From: CALLPQ01 sp964421675
GTDB lineage: Bacteria; Pseudomonadota; Alphaproteobacteria; Caulobacterales; Parvularculaceae
Assembly (NCBI GenBank): GCA_964421675.1
Contig: CAYQXV010000013.1
Location: 1-64,000 of the forward strand
Direction of reading: 5' to 3'
DNA length: 64,000 nucleotides
Position numbers and translations under genes: made by a program. This document shows, one piece after another, positions 8,555 through 16,719 of this stretch. Within the stretch, counting starts at the first letter, position 1, and each line of letters starts with the position of its first letter. The notes beneath the pieces were generated by a model. It saw only the letters and a list, made by a program, of their open reading frames with translations. It did not search any database and was not told the DNA's origin.

Positions 8555-9502
8555 CTAGGTAGTAAGGCCAATTTCCCGCAACCGCTGGTTCAGGAAGTCC
8601 CCGGCGGTAATATCGCTATATTTGGCCCCCTCGCCGCGGCAGCTCTCAATACAGCTCAACACTGCATCCTGTCTGGGGTGCATGAAAAATGGCATGGAAT
8701 AGCGCGAGACATTCGGGCCATCCGGATTAACCACGCGGTGGGTGGTGGCCGGAATAACATTATTGGTGATCCGCGCGAGCATATCGCCCGCATCGACAAT
8801 CAGATTTTCCGGGTCTGTTTCAATCGCAAGCCATTCGCCCTTGCGGTCGAGCAATTGCAACCCGCTTCCATTAGCGGACACCAAAATCGTAATCAGGTTA
8901 ATATCTTCATGGGCTGCAGCGCGAATAGCGCCCGCCGGTGCACCGTCTGCAATGGGCGGATAATGCAGCAATCGCAATATTGAGTTCCCGTCGGTCGCCA
9001 TCTCCCGGAAAAACTGGGTTGGCAAATCAAGAGACGGCGCTAACGCCTCTAGCATCACATGACCTGCCTCCTCCAAAGCGCGATATAAGTCTATGAATGT
9101 GGGTTGAAAACCAGCCGGTTCTTCAGGCCAAACATTAGGAGGATATATTTTGCCAAGCCCATGGCCGGGTGGAAATTCGCGGCCAACATGCCAAAACTCT
9201 TTGAGATCGGGAATATCATTGCCCTTGGCATGCTCACGGCCAAAGGCGGTATAGCCGCGCTGGCCCCCTTGCCCGCTATCATAGGCGATTTTTTCACTGG
9301 TTGGCCGCGCAAAAAAATCCGCAGCCAGCTCATAAGCCTCGGACAACATTTCCTCGGAGATCCCATGATCTTTCAAAATGATGAAACCAAAATGCTTTAA
9401 CCCTTCGTAAAGCTCGCCAATGAAGCGTTCACGCTTTGCGCTCGCACCATTGGTAAAATCAGCAAGGCTAAGTTCGGGGACGGAAGTGAGAATATTGGGC
9501 AC
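8555..9502 (-). CDS. Isopenicillin N synthase-like 2-oxoglutarate/Fe(II) dioxygenase
   Basis: 315 residues. It shows the DIOX_N N-terminal domain (LYEGLKHFGFIILKDHGIS) and a double-stranded beta-helix with the iron triad: H and D in AAHEDINLITIL (about residue 200) and H in TTHRVVNP (about 258). The 2-oxoglutarate-binding arginine is in SRYSMPFFMHP. Members of this family oxidise small molecules; substrates in bacteria are mostly unknown. Start codon is GTG (9502), with no strong ribosome-binding site visible. Transcribed away from flbT, with a 156-bp shared promoter region. No neighbouring biosynthetic genes explain its substrate. Confidence 0.88.
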   Translation of the reverse strand: MPNILTSVPELSLADFTNGASAKRERFIGELYEGLKHFGFIILKDHGISEEMLSEAYELAADFFARPTSEKIAYDSGQGGQRGYTAFGREHAKGNDIPDLKEFWHVGREFPPGHGLGKIYPPNVWPEEPAGFQPTFIDLYRALEEAGHVMLEALAPSLDLPTQFFREMATDGNSILRLLHYPPIADGAPAGAIRAAAHEDINLITILVSANGSGLQLLDRKGEWLAIETDPENLIVDAGDMLARITNNVIPATTHRVVNPDGPNVSRYSMPFFMHPRQDAVLSCIESCRGEGAKYSDITAGDFLNQRLREIGLTT

Positions 9503-9658
9503 GGATAAATCTCGATAAAGCTAAGGGCCGACTAAGTGGACATGCTCTCCTATACCATGTTCGGCCATAACCACCACTTTTCCGAAAACATTAACCATAT
9601 GCTGCAACACTGCGCCCAGAACCTAAAGCATATGACCGTTATTGCGGGGAGGTTGACG

Positions 9659-10054
9659 ATGGGCCTTAAACTATCACTGAAGCCAGGCGAGCGGATTGCC
9701 ATTAATGGCGCCGTTCTCACCAATGGTGATCGGCGTTGTTCTTTTGTGGTTGAAAATCGTGCGCGCTTGCTGCGCGAAAGCGATATCATGCAACCCGAAG
9801 ACGCAACCACGCCGGCATCACGCATCTATCTGCCGGTGATGATGATGTATCTGGACCCGGAGCAACGCCATAGCTGTCACGCTGAATTTGCCGACCGCTT
9901 AACAGAATTTCTCGACGTGGTTAGCGATCTCGACTGCAAGGCCACCTGCCTGACCATTGCCGCACAAGTTGCCAATGAAGATTACTACAAAGCCCTGTGC
10001 AATTGCAGAGAGCTTATGGCTTACGAAAAGGAGCGCTTGTCTAATGTCGCATGA
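9659..10054 (+). CDS. flbT: Flagellar biosynthesis repressor FlbT
   Basis: 131 residues. MGLKLSLKPGERIAINGAV, GDRRCSFVVEN and LRESDIMQPE are family signatures. In Caulobacter FlbT binds the 5' leader of flagellin mRNA and limits its translation until the hook is built. The ATG at 9659 was chosen because GGGGAGG lies 6 bases upstream and the product then begins as other FlbT proteins do; the frame is open further upstream. Overlaps flaF by 11 bp. No flagellin gene is visible nearby (a gap follows flaF). Confidence 0.93.
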   Translation: MGLKLSLKPGERIAINGAVLTNGDRRCSFVVENRARLLRESDIMQPEDATTPASRIYLPVMMMYLDPEQRHSCHAEFADRLTEFLDVVSDLDCKATCLTIAAQVANEDYYKALCNCRELMAYEKERLSNVA

Positions 10055-10409
10055 AACCTATCGACGCGCGCAAGTTGAAATGGCCTCGCCTCGCGATGCT
10101 GAATATCAGGCATTCTCTTCGGTGACTTCGAAGTTAATAGCGCTCAGCAATAGTGATGTGCCAGACTTAAAAGATCGCGCGCAAGCAGTGCATGATAATA
10201 AACAGCTATGGTTTATGCTGGCCAATGATTGTGCAGATGATCGCAATCTATTGCCTGAAGAAACCCGCGCAACAATCATCAATTTAAGTCGCTGGGTTGA
10301 TAAATATTCCCGCGCCGTCATCCGCGATAATGAAAGCATCAGCCCGCTGATCGATATAAATCGGATTATGATGGACGGCCTTGCCGGGCGCCGCGAACCT
10401 GCCGCATAG
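10044..10409 (+). CDS. flaF: Flagellar biosynthesis regulator FlaF
   Basis: 121 residues beginning MSHETYRRAQVEMASPRDAEYQAFSSVT. This is the FlaF family, which acts opposite FlbT and is needed for flagellin translation and secretion. The start at 10044 has AAGGAG 10 bases upstream, inside the end of flbT, indicating translational coupling. The C-terminus (WVDKYSRAVIRDNESISPLIDINRIMMDGL) is well conserved. Followed closely by an assembly gap. Confidence 0.92.
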   Translation: MSHETYRRAQVEMASPRDAEYQAFSSVTSKLIALSNSDVPDLKDRAQAVHDNKQLWFMLANDCADDRNLLPEETRATIINLSRWVDKYSRAVIRDNESISPLIDINRIMMDGLAGRREPAA

Positions 10410-10418
10410 GCGCATAGG

Positions 10419-10518
10419 NNNNNNNNNNNNNNNNNNNNNNNNNNNNNNNNNNNNNNNNNNNNNNNNNNNNNNNNNNNNNNNNNNNNNNNNNNNNNNNNNN
10501 NNNNNNNNNNNNNNNNNN
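10419..10518. other. Assembly gap (100 N)
   Basis: Exactly 100 N between flaF and the Hpt gene. The left edge has CGCATAGG twice in tandem and the right edge begins TAGG, so contig ends may overlap by 4 bases. A flagellin gene missing here is possible but unsupported. Confidence 0.9.
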
Positions 10519-10595
10519 TAGGTAACAAAAAGCGTTTGCTAAAAAGGGTTCAGTAAAAAGAACCCAGCGCGAAAAACAATCTTGAAAAAATACCC

Positions 10596-10943
10596 TTAGG
10601 CGGCTTTGTCTTCACAAAGCACAGCAACCTCAGTGAGGACTTGCGGGACAAGCGCTTGCAGCTTTGCAATTAATTCGCTGCGCTGTTCTGTTTTTTCAGA
10701 ATATTTGCCGGTCAAAGTTTCAGCGCCTTCGCAAAGATCGCCAATCGACCAGACACCAACACCGCGCGAGGCCCCTTTCAGGGTGTGATTGGCATGATAC
10801 CAATCATCATCGGCCATCGATGGATTGAGGCACATCATCCAGTGACGCAGCTGGTCTTCATATATATTCAAAATTTCATTACGCAGTGCGACATCATCTC
10901 CGACATAGAGACCAAGATGTTTTGTATCGATGAGTGCAGACAT
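10596..10943 (-). CDS. Stand-alone histidine phosphotransfer (Hpt) domain protein
   Basis: About 115 residues, a single four-helix Hpt domain. HTLKGASRGVGV carries the phosphorylatable histidine (about residue 54) in the usual HxxKG(A/S)xxxG context. Such proteins shuttle phosphate from a hybrid histidine kinase to a response regulator. It is not the dimeric ChpT type. No kinase or regulator is adjacent, so the partners are unknown. The frame opens at a GTG (10979), but the ATG at 10943 is preceded by AAGGGG. The Ala/Asp-repeat gene upstream on the same strand ends in its own terminator, so this gene needs its own promoter. Confidence 0.83.
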   Translation of the reverse strand: MSALIDTKHLGLYVGDDVALRNEILNIYEDQLRHWMMCLNPSMADDDWYHANHTLKGASRGVGVWSIGDLCEGAETLTGKYSEKTEQRSELIAKLQALVPQVLTEVAVLCEDKAA

Positions 10944-11038
10944 AGACTGATGCCCCTTGGAAGGTAATAACACCCACACAATACCTCTTAGTCGCTACTG
11001 CATCGTTAAAACTTTACGCCTCATGGTAAACTGAACGT

Positions 11039-11071
11039 AAAAAAACCGCGTGAAGCAATGCCTCACGCGGT
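11039..11071 (-). terminator. Rho-independent terminator of the Ala/Asp-repeat gene
   Basis: Perfect 9-bp stem ACCGCGTGA/TCACGCGGT (11045-11053 with 11063-11071). Read on the minus strand it is followed by seven U. It lies 33 bp beyond the stop of the Ala/Asp-repeat gene. Confidence 0.85.
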
Positions 11072-11104
11072 CTTATTATTTTGTGTTCGTCTTAAAGTAG
11101 ACGA

Positions 11105-11929
11105 TTAACGAGGATCAGCAGCTTCAGCAGCTTCTTCAGCAACGTCTTTTGCTTTGTCGAGCAGATCAGAAGCATTGCCAGCAGCGTCACCGGCCGCATC
11201 TGCTGCTGCATCAGTCGCGGCATCTGTTGCTGCGTCAGTCGCCGCATCAGCGGCTGCGTCGGCTGCACTGCTAGCTGCATCGGCAGCCGCATCAGTCGCT
11301 GCGTCCGTTGCTGCATCTGTAGCCGCATCGGTTGCACCGCTTACTGCGTCTGTTGCGCGCTCACGAACCGCATCAACGGCGTCGCTTGCTGCATCTGTCG
11401 CTGCATCGGTTGCACGCTCACGCGCTGCATCAACTGCATCGCCTGCTGCATCGGCTGCACGGTCGCGTACTGAATCGACCACACCGCCAGCTGCGTCGCT
11501 TGCGGCATCTGTTGCTGCATCAACAGCGTTACCGGCTGCATCGCTTGCTGCGTCTTTTGCCGCATCAACTGCATTACCGGCTGCATCGCGCGCTGCGCCC
11601 GCTACACCGCCAGCAGCGTCTGCTGCATTACCTGCGGCCTCACCAGCAGCATTCGCTGCATCGCCTGCGGCATCGAGAGCACTACCTGCGGCATCGCCAG
11701 CGGCATCCGCAGCATTACCAGCAGCTTCGCCCGCAGCATCTGCTGCATCGCCAGCGGCGTCTAATGTTGCGCCAGCTGCGTCACCCACAGCATCACCTGT
11801 AGCTTCAACGGCATCACCTGCCCTATCAGCAACGTCACCTGCCAGATCGCCAGGTGTTTTTCCTGTGATCTGCATAAAGCCAATGATAACGGCCAAGACC
11901 ACTGCAATTAAGATTAAAATACGAGCCAT
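11105..11929 (-). CDS. Membrane-anchored Ala/Asp-rich repeat protein, function unknown
   Basis: About 274 residues. One N-terminal transmembrane helix (MARILILIAVVLAVIIGF) is followed by about 240 residues of near-continuous four-residue units of the type DAAG, DAAT and DAVG, ending DLLDKAKDVAEEAAEAADPR. The composition is dominated by Ala and Asp with scattered Arg, Lys, Thr and Gly. It should form a very long, acidic, amphipathic helix, like LEA or apolipoprotein-type repeats, probably periplasmic. I do not recognise a family. At DNA level the repeat is a degenerate 12-bp unit, prone to copy-number change; it creates long spurious open frames on the other strand. The ATG at 11929 was chosen over 11974 because GGGG lies 8 bases upstream and the product starts at the membrane helix. 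Confidence 0.7.
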   Translation of the reverse strand: MARILILIAVVLAVIIGFMQITGKTPGDLAGDVADRAGDAVEATGDAVGDAAGATLDAAGDAADAAGEAAGNAADAAGDAAGSALDAAGDAANAAGEAAGNAADAAGGVAGAARDAAGNAVDAAKDAASDAAGNAVDAATDAASDAAGGVVDSVRDRAADAAGDAVDAARERATDAATDAASDAVDAVRERATDAVSGATDAATDAATDAATDAAADAASSAADAAADAATDAATDAATDAAADAAGDAAGNASDLLDKAKDVAEEAAEAADPR

Positions 11930-12567
11930 AGAGATATCCCCTTTGTTTATCTCGCGTTCCTGCCTCAATTCCACCCAGGAATTTCAAGTACAGAAAAAAG
12001 TTGGTTTCAAGAAGGTCAAACGATGGTGTCGCTACTAATAGTGTCGTTACATCCGCGTTTAGAGATATGCCGAATAATCCTGATAAGAAAATTCCGCAAC
12101 ACAACTCAGCAACGCAACTATGTCAGCAACGATCCACAGTTCGAAAATTGTTACATCTAAAGACAAGCTTCCGACAAATTCTCCATAATATTGCACCCGA
12201 TTTAGGCAAAAAATGGACAACCCTAAAATTTGTCGATAACCAATATCTTGAAATGACCGCAATCTTCATTCGATATTTCTGGATGAATATGCTTATTTTC
12301 TATCGAGAAAACACCATAAACACTCAAAAACAACGGTTATCACTCCTTTCGATCCATCGTTATCCATTACTGCATAGCGCAATCCGATAGAATCAACAAT
12401 ATTGCATTTTATGTATTTTTGGTTATCTGGAAAATCGCCCAAAATATGAATTATCGTTGAAAATCATGCATTTAGTTGATTTTCTTCCCCAACCCAACAA
12501 GGCAAATCGGCTAAATTTTGCCAACCCAACGAGGCCAACCCAAAGCGGCCCATCGAACGAGGTTTGA
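11930..12567. other. AT-rich intergenic region, no gene seen
   Basis: About 640 bases between the divergent Ala/Asp-repeat and HerA-like genes. It must contain both promoters. No convincing ORF, tRNA or terminator was seen. The last 80 bases contain three imperfect 15-bp direct repeats, listed separately. Confidence 0.55.
12489..12549 (+). repeat. Three imperfect 15-bp direct repeats upstream of the HerA-like gene
   Basis: CCAACCCAACAAGGC (12489-12503), CCAACCCAACGAGGC (12521-12535) and CCAACCCAAAGCGGC (12535-12549). The copies differ by one to three bases. The last lies 18 bp before the start codon, just upstream of the ribosome-binding site, so they are in the leader or promoter. Confidence 0.7.
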
Positions 12568-14076
12568 ATGTCTGACAATGACCCCGCCATCTTTATTGGC
12601 AAAAGCAGCAAAGCGGAAAAACTCGCTTTAAAATATGCCAATCGCCACGGCCTGATTTCCGGGGCGACCGGTACCGGCAAAACCGTAACGCTGCAAATCC
12701 TTGCCGAAGGGTTTAGCGATGCCGGCGTTCCTGTATTTATGGCGGATGTAAAAGGCGACCTTGCGGGGCTGTCGCGGCCGGTAACGATGAAACCGTTTTT
12801 GACCAAGCGCGCGGAACAAATTGATTTAGAAGACTACGCGCCAAAGGCCTATCCGGTAACGTTCTGGGATTTAAAAGGCAAAAAGGGCCACCCCATTCGC
12901 GCAACCGTCTCGGAAATGGGCCCGTTATTATTGTCCAATCTTTTGGGCCTCAATGACACCCAATCCGGGGTTTTAACGCTGGCCTTCCGCGTCGCCGACG
13001 ATGAGGGATTATTGCTGCTGGATTTAAAAGATCTGCGCGCCCTTCTGGTTTATGTCGCTGAACACACCAAAGAACTCTCGGCAGAATATGGCCATGTCAG
13101 CCGCGCCTCCGTGGGCGCCATTCAGCGCCGCCTGCTCGGCCTTGAAGAACAAGGCGCCGATAAATTTTTTGGCGAGCCCGCCCTTGATCTGAAAGATTTC
13201 CTGCAAGTCACGGAAGATGGCCAGGGGATGTTGAATGTCCTCGCCGCTGACAAGCTGATGCTTACGCCAAAATTATACGCCACATTTTTATTGTGGCTTT
13301 TGTCGGAATTGTTCGAGGAATTGCCTGAGGTTGGCGATCCGGAAAAACCAAAACTTGTGTTCTTTTTTGACGAGGCGCACCTATTGTTTGATGACGCGCC
13401 CAAAGCGCTGGTCGACAAGCTGGAACAGGTTGTCCGGCTTATTCGCTCCAAAGGGGTTGGGGTCTTTTTCGTAACCCAAAACCCGATGGATGTGCCCGAT
13501 GAAGTGTCGAGCCAGTTGGCAAACCGCATCCAGCATGCCCTGCGCGCCTTTACCCCCCGCGAGCAAAAGGTCATCAAAGCAGCCGCAGAAACGTTCCGGC
13601 CCAACAAAGCCTTTAAAACCGTCGATGTGATCACCGAACTGGGGATTGGCGAGGCGCTCGTCTCAACGCTGATTTCCAAAGGGACGCCGTCGGTTGTTCA
13701 ACGCACACTCATCAGACCGCCATCCTCGCGCTTAGGGACTATCAAAGTCGCTGAACGCAAAGAAACCATGAGCATGTCAGAGATGGGCGATCGCTATCAG
13801 ACCACTGTCGACCGGCGATCGGCCTATGAAATTTTGCATGAAAAAGCAGAAGCGCGGGCCGAAGCTGCCGAAGAGCAAGAGGAAGAGGAAGCGAAGAAAA
13901 AATCTTCAAAAAGCCGCAAAAAGTCTTCCCGCAGCGCTGCAAAAAAACCGGCCAAGCGCCGTCGCTCCAATCGCCAAAGTGTCGGGGAAGCTGCCATGAA
14001 GAGCGCAGCAAGAACCCTCGCAACGTCCGTTACCCGCTCCTTGCTACGCGGATTAATGGGATCTTTAAAACGTTAG
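12568..14076 (+). CDS. HerA-like ATPase (DUF853 family)
   Basis: 502 residues. Walker A is GATGTGKT (residues 32-39) and Walker B is KLVFFFDEAHLLFD (about residue 260); GVGVFFVTQNPMDVPDEV and QLANRIQHALRAFTP follow, typical of the HerA/FtsK-like DUF853 proteins (E. coli YjgR group). The C-terminal 90 residues are Glu- then Lys/Arg-rich and probably unstructured. The family belongs to the HerA-FtsK ATPases but its cellular role is not established; DNA translocation is inferred. ATG start with ACGAGG 5 bases upstream. A gap separates it from the CPBP protease gene, so a shared operon is uncertain. Confidence 0.88.
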   Translation: MSDNDPAIFIGKSSKAEKLALKYANRHGLISGATGTGKTVTLQILAEGFSDAGVPVFMADVKGDLAGLSRPVTMKPFLTKRAEQIDLEDYAPKAYPVTFWDLKGKKGHPIRATVSEMGPLLLSNLLGLNDTQSGVLTLAFRVADDEGLLLLDLKDLRALLVYVAEHTKELSAEYGHVSRASVGAIQRRLLGLEEQGADKFFGEPALDLKDFLQVTEDGQGMLNVLAADKLMLTPKLYATFLLWLLSELFEELPEVGDPEKPKLVFFFDEAHLLFDDAPKALVDKLEQVVRLIRSKGVGVFFVTQNPMDVPDEVSSQLANRIQHALRAFTPREQKVIKAAAETFRPNKAFKTVDVITELGIGEALVSTLISKGTPSVVQRTLIRPPSSRLGTIKVAERKETMSMSEMGDRYQTTVDRRSAYEILHEKAEARAEAAEEQEEEEAKKKSSKSRKKSSRSAAKKPAKRRRSNRQSVGEAAMKSAARTLATSVTRSLLRGLMGSLKR

Positions 14077-14094
14077 GATCGTTGCGTGCGCACC

Positions 14095-14194
14095 NNNNNN
14101 NNNNNNNNNNNNNNNNNNNNNNNNNNNNNNNNNNNNNNNNNNNNNNNNNNNNNNNNNNNNNNNNNNNNNNNNNNNNNNNNNNNNNNNNNNNNNN
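14095..14194. other. Assembly gap (100 N)
   Basis: Exactly 100 N. It hides the 5' end of the CPBP protease gene. The edges share only C bases, so the true length is unknown. Confidence 0.95.
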
Positions 14195-14836
14195 CCCGCA
14201 GAATGGTCGCTGGTGTTCTCAGCCCTGCTCGGTTCGCTATTATTTGTTGCCCTTGCTTTTCTCATCGGGGTTTGGGCGCAACTCGGCCCTGTTGATAGTT
14301 TTCACCTTTCAGCAAACGGCGTGTTTTTAGGGTTGGCGACGCTTGCCCCAATGTTGCTTTTATTGGTGGCATTGGAAAAATGGGACCACCCCCGTGTCAG
14401 CGCTTTTCGGGAACAACAGATCGACTTTTTTCAAGGGTTAGGTTTTGAGCTAACCCCGATCCGCATTGTGCTTTTAAGCCTGGGAGCAGGTATTGGGGAG
14501 GAATTGCTGTTTCGTGGCGCGATACAAGCCAATCTGACCAATCATCTACCGATTATTCTGGCGATCGCAATTCCCTCCTTCATTTTCGGGATTTTGCACA
14601 GCGCCAACCGGATTTACATGGCACTGGCGGGCATCATTAGCATCTATCTGGGGATAGTTTTCCACATAACCGGCAATATTTTGGTGCCGATCCTTGCTCA
14701 TACAATCTACGATATTATCGCCTTTATCTATACGGACCGATTGATTAAAGCGCGCCAAAACGCGCGCAGCGCGGGGCCTGAAGATGCTCCGACTATAGAG
14801 ACAACTGTGGATATGAAGGATCTGTCAGATCCATAA
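14195..14836 (+). CDS. CPBP family intramembrane metalloprotease, 5' end in gap
   Basis: The frame is open from the gap edge (PAEWSLVFSALLGSLLF) to the stop at 14836, about 213 residues visible. The CPBP (type II CAAX prenyl endopeptidase-like, Abi) motifs are present: GAGIGEELLFRGA (catalytic Glu-Glu and Arg), FGILHS (His) and ILAHTIYDI (His). Several transmembrane helices place it in the inner membrane. Bacterial members process membrane proteins or bacteriocin-related peptides; the target is unknown. The GTG at 14213 is an internal alternative, but the conserved upstream residues indicate that the true start lies in the gap. Confidence 0.85.
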   Translation, partial: PAEWSLVFSALLGSLLFVALAFLIGVWAQLGPVDSFHLSANGVFLGLATLAPMLLLLVALEKWDHPRVSAFREQQIDFFQGLGFELTPIRIVLLSLGAGIGEELLFRGAIQANLTNHLPIILAIAIPSFIFGILHSANRIYMALAGIISIYLGIVFHITGNILVPILAHTIYDIIAFIYTDRLIKARQNARSAGPEDAPTIETTVDMKDLSDP

Positions 14837-14972
14837 ACTTATTGGAGACGCCGGTATATTCAGATATAATCACACTATGATTAGGCTATCGCGGGCAAGC
14901 GGAAAATCTAATCTGTGGGAAAAGTTAGTATCTACCGGGATTAAACATAATGAAATTGATGGGGTTAAAATT

Positions 14973-16583
14973 ATGGCATTGTTAAACACAAGCAAAAGCG
15001 GTCAAGCTCTGCGACGCAATTTATGGGGCGCAGTAAAAAAACCAGCCAATGCAATTATTACAACACTGCTCCTAACCGCCATCTCTGCGTGCGGCGGCGG
15101 CAATAATTCCAATCCGCCCCCTCCTCCGCCGCCGCCGCCGCCGGCAAATTCAGCGCCGCAATTTACCTCTGCTACGAGTGTGAGTGTTGATGAGCGGACA
15201 AATGCGGTCTTTTATACCGCCGCAGCAACCGACGATGATGGCGATGCGATAACATTCTCGTTGGCAGGGCCTGATGCGGGTGCGTTCACCTTTGATAGTA
15301 CCGCAAATACGCTTGCCTTCACCGCCGCTGCTGATTTTGAAATTCCAGGTGATGCGGATACGGATAATATTTACGATGTCATCATATCCGCGAGTGATGG
15401 CACCGATACAACAATGTTAAACCTTGCGGTTAGCGTTACCGATGTGCGTAACATACCGCTGCGTGTCACACGCGTCGGCGTCGGACTTGATCGACCAATA
15501 TATGCCACGGGTGCGGGCGATGATTCCGACCGATTGTTTATCGTCGAGCAAATGGGACGCATCCAAATTCTAGACCTTTCCACCAACACCCTTCTTGCGG
15601 CCCCTTTTCTTGATATCTCCAGCATGGTTTCCAATAGTACCGAGAGAGGATTGTTGGGCCTTGCCTTTGCGCCAGATTATGCAACCAGCGGTCTGTTTTA
15701 TGTTGATATAACCAATTTGGCTGGCGACACAGAAATTCTCGAATTTCAAGTTGATGCTACCAACCCTGATCTTGCGGACCCGGCATCACAGCGACTTATT
15801 CTTACCTTCCCTCAGCCATTCAATATGCATCAGGCCGGGTGGATTGATTTTGGCGATGATGGATATTTATACATTGCCTCTGGCGATGGCGGCGGCGCGG
15901 GCGATCCTTTAAATAATGCGCAAGATACCTCCACCTTGCTCGGCACAATGTTGCGCATTGATGTCACCGGCGATGACTTCCCGGCCGATAGCAATGCCAA
16001 TTATGCAATCCCGGCAGATAATCCCCTTGTTGGCCAAGCGGGACGCGACGAGATTTTTGCATGGGGCTTGCGCAATCCTTTTCGGCCCAGTTTCGATCCT
16101 GCTACCGGCGACCTAATCATCGCCGATGTGGGACAAGATGAAGTCGAGGAAATTGATATTATCCGCAGCGGCACCTCTGGGCAAAATTTTGGCTGGAATC
16201 TCCTTGAAGGCACAATGACCTTTTTGGCGGGCAGTACCGCAGGATTTACCGACCCGGTTGCCGAATATTTCCACAATGACGGGGCCCTTAGCGGTGTATC
16301 CATCACGGGCGGATATGTGCATCGCGGCAGTGTTGAGGCGCTGTTTGGCGAATATGTATTTGCTGATTTTGTTACCGGAAATGTCTGGAGCATCCCGGTC
16401 GATGATCTTATTGACGGGCAAACGGTTCAGCTAAGCGATTTTATCGTCAGAACTGCTGAGTTAACCGCACCCGATTTCGGGAATATTGCCAACATATCCA
16501 GTTTTGCCGAAGATGATGATGGCGAGCTTTATATTATTGAAATATTCCGTAATGAGATATTTCGTATAGAGAATGATGAGTAG
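14973..16583 (+). CDS. Lipoprotein PQQ-dependent sugar dehydrogenase-like beta-propeller with cadherin-like domain
   Basis: About 536 residues. The signal peptide ends in a lipobox (LLTAISAC, Cys near residue 40), followed by GGG and a ten-proline linker. A cadherin-like domain comes next (residues 65-150: ENTAVF-like VDERTNAVFYTAAATDDDGDAITFSL). The C-terminal 370 residues form the soluble glucose/sorbosone dehydrogenase propeller: FIVEQMGRIQIL, ERGLLGLAFAPDY, DFGDDGYLYIASGDGGG, LGTMLRIDV, WGLRNPFRPSFDPATGDLIIADVGQ and GWNLLEG. The family oxidises aldose sugars with PQQ; no PQQ genes are in the window. The ATG at 14973 was chosen over 14877 because it has GGGG upstream and yields a normal lipoprotein signal. 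Confidence 0.85.
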   Translation: MALLNTSKSGQALRRNLWGAVKKPANAIITTLLLTAISACGGGNNSNPPPPPPPPPPANSAPQFTSATSVSVDERTNAVFYTAAATDDDGDAITFSLAGPDAGAFTFDSTANTLAFTAAADFEIPGDADTDNIYDVIISASDGTDTTMLNLAVSVTDVRNIPLRVTRVGVGLDRPIYATGAGDDSDRLFIVEQMGRIQILDLSTNTLLAAPFLDISSMVSNSTERGLLGLAFAPDYATSGLFYVDITNLAGDTEILEFQVDATNPDLADPASQRLILTFPQPFNMHQAGWIDFGDDGYLYIASGDGGGAGDPLNNAQDTSTLLGTMLRIDVTGDDFPADSNANYAIPADNPLVGQAGRDEIFAWGLRNPFRPSFDPATGDLIIADVGQDEVEEIDIIRSGTSGQNFGWNLLEGTMTFLAGSTAGFTDPVAEYFHNDGALSGVSITGGYVHRGSVEALFGEYVFADFVTGNVWSIPVDDLIDGQTVQLSDFIVRTAELTAPDFGNIANISSFAEDDDGELYIIEIFRNEIFRIENDE

Positions 16584-16719
16584 TGAAGGCCCGCTCCGGG
16601 CCCATTGTCTCGCCAAAAGTTGATATGCCTGCCCTAACAGCAAGCTTGCGCTAAGCGGCTAGCAAGAGTACCTATTGCGCCCTATATCAATTTGATCAAA
16701 AAGCGCTCAAGACTTTATT

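Noticed and set aside
11154..12038. Long plus-strand open frame rich in Ala/Ser opposite the Ala/Asp-repeat gene
   Set aside because: It is the antisense of a biased 12-base repeat, has no ribosome-binding site, and another shadow frame in the same place is equally open.
16589..16602. GC-rich hairpin after the PQQ-dehydrogenase gene
   Set aside because: A short GCCCG/CGGGC stem without a following T-run; not a credible intrinsic terminator.
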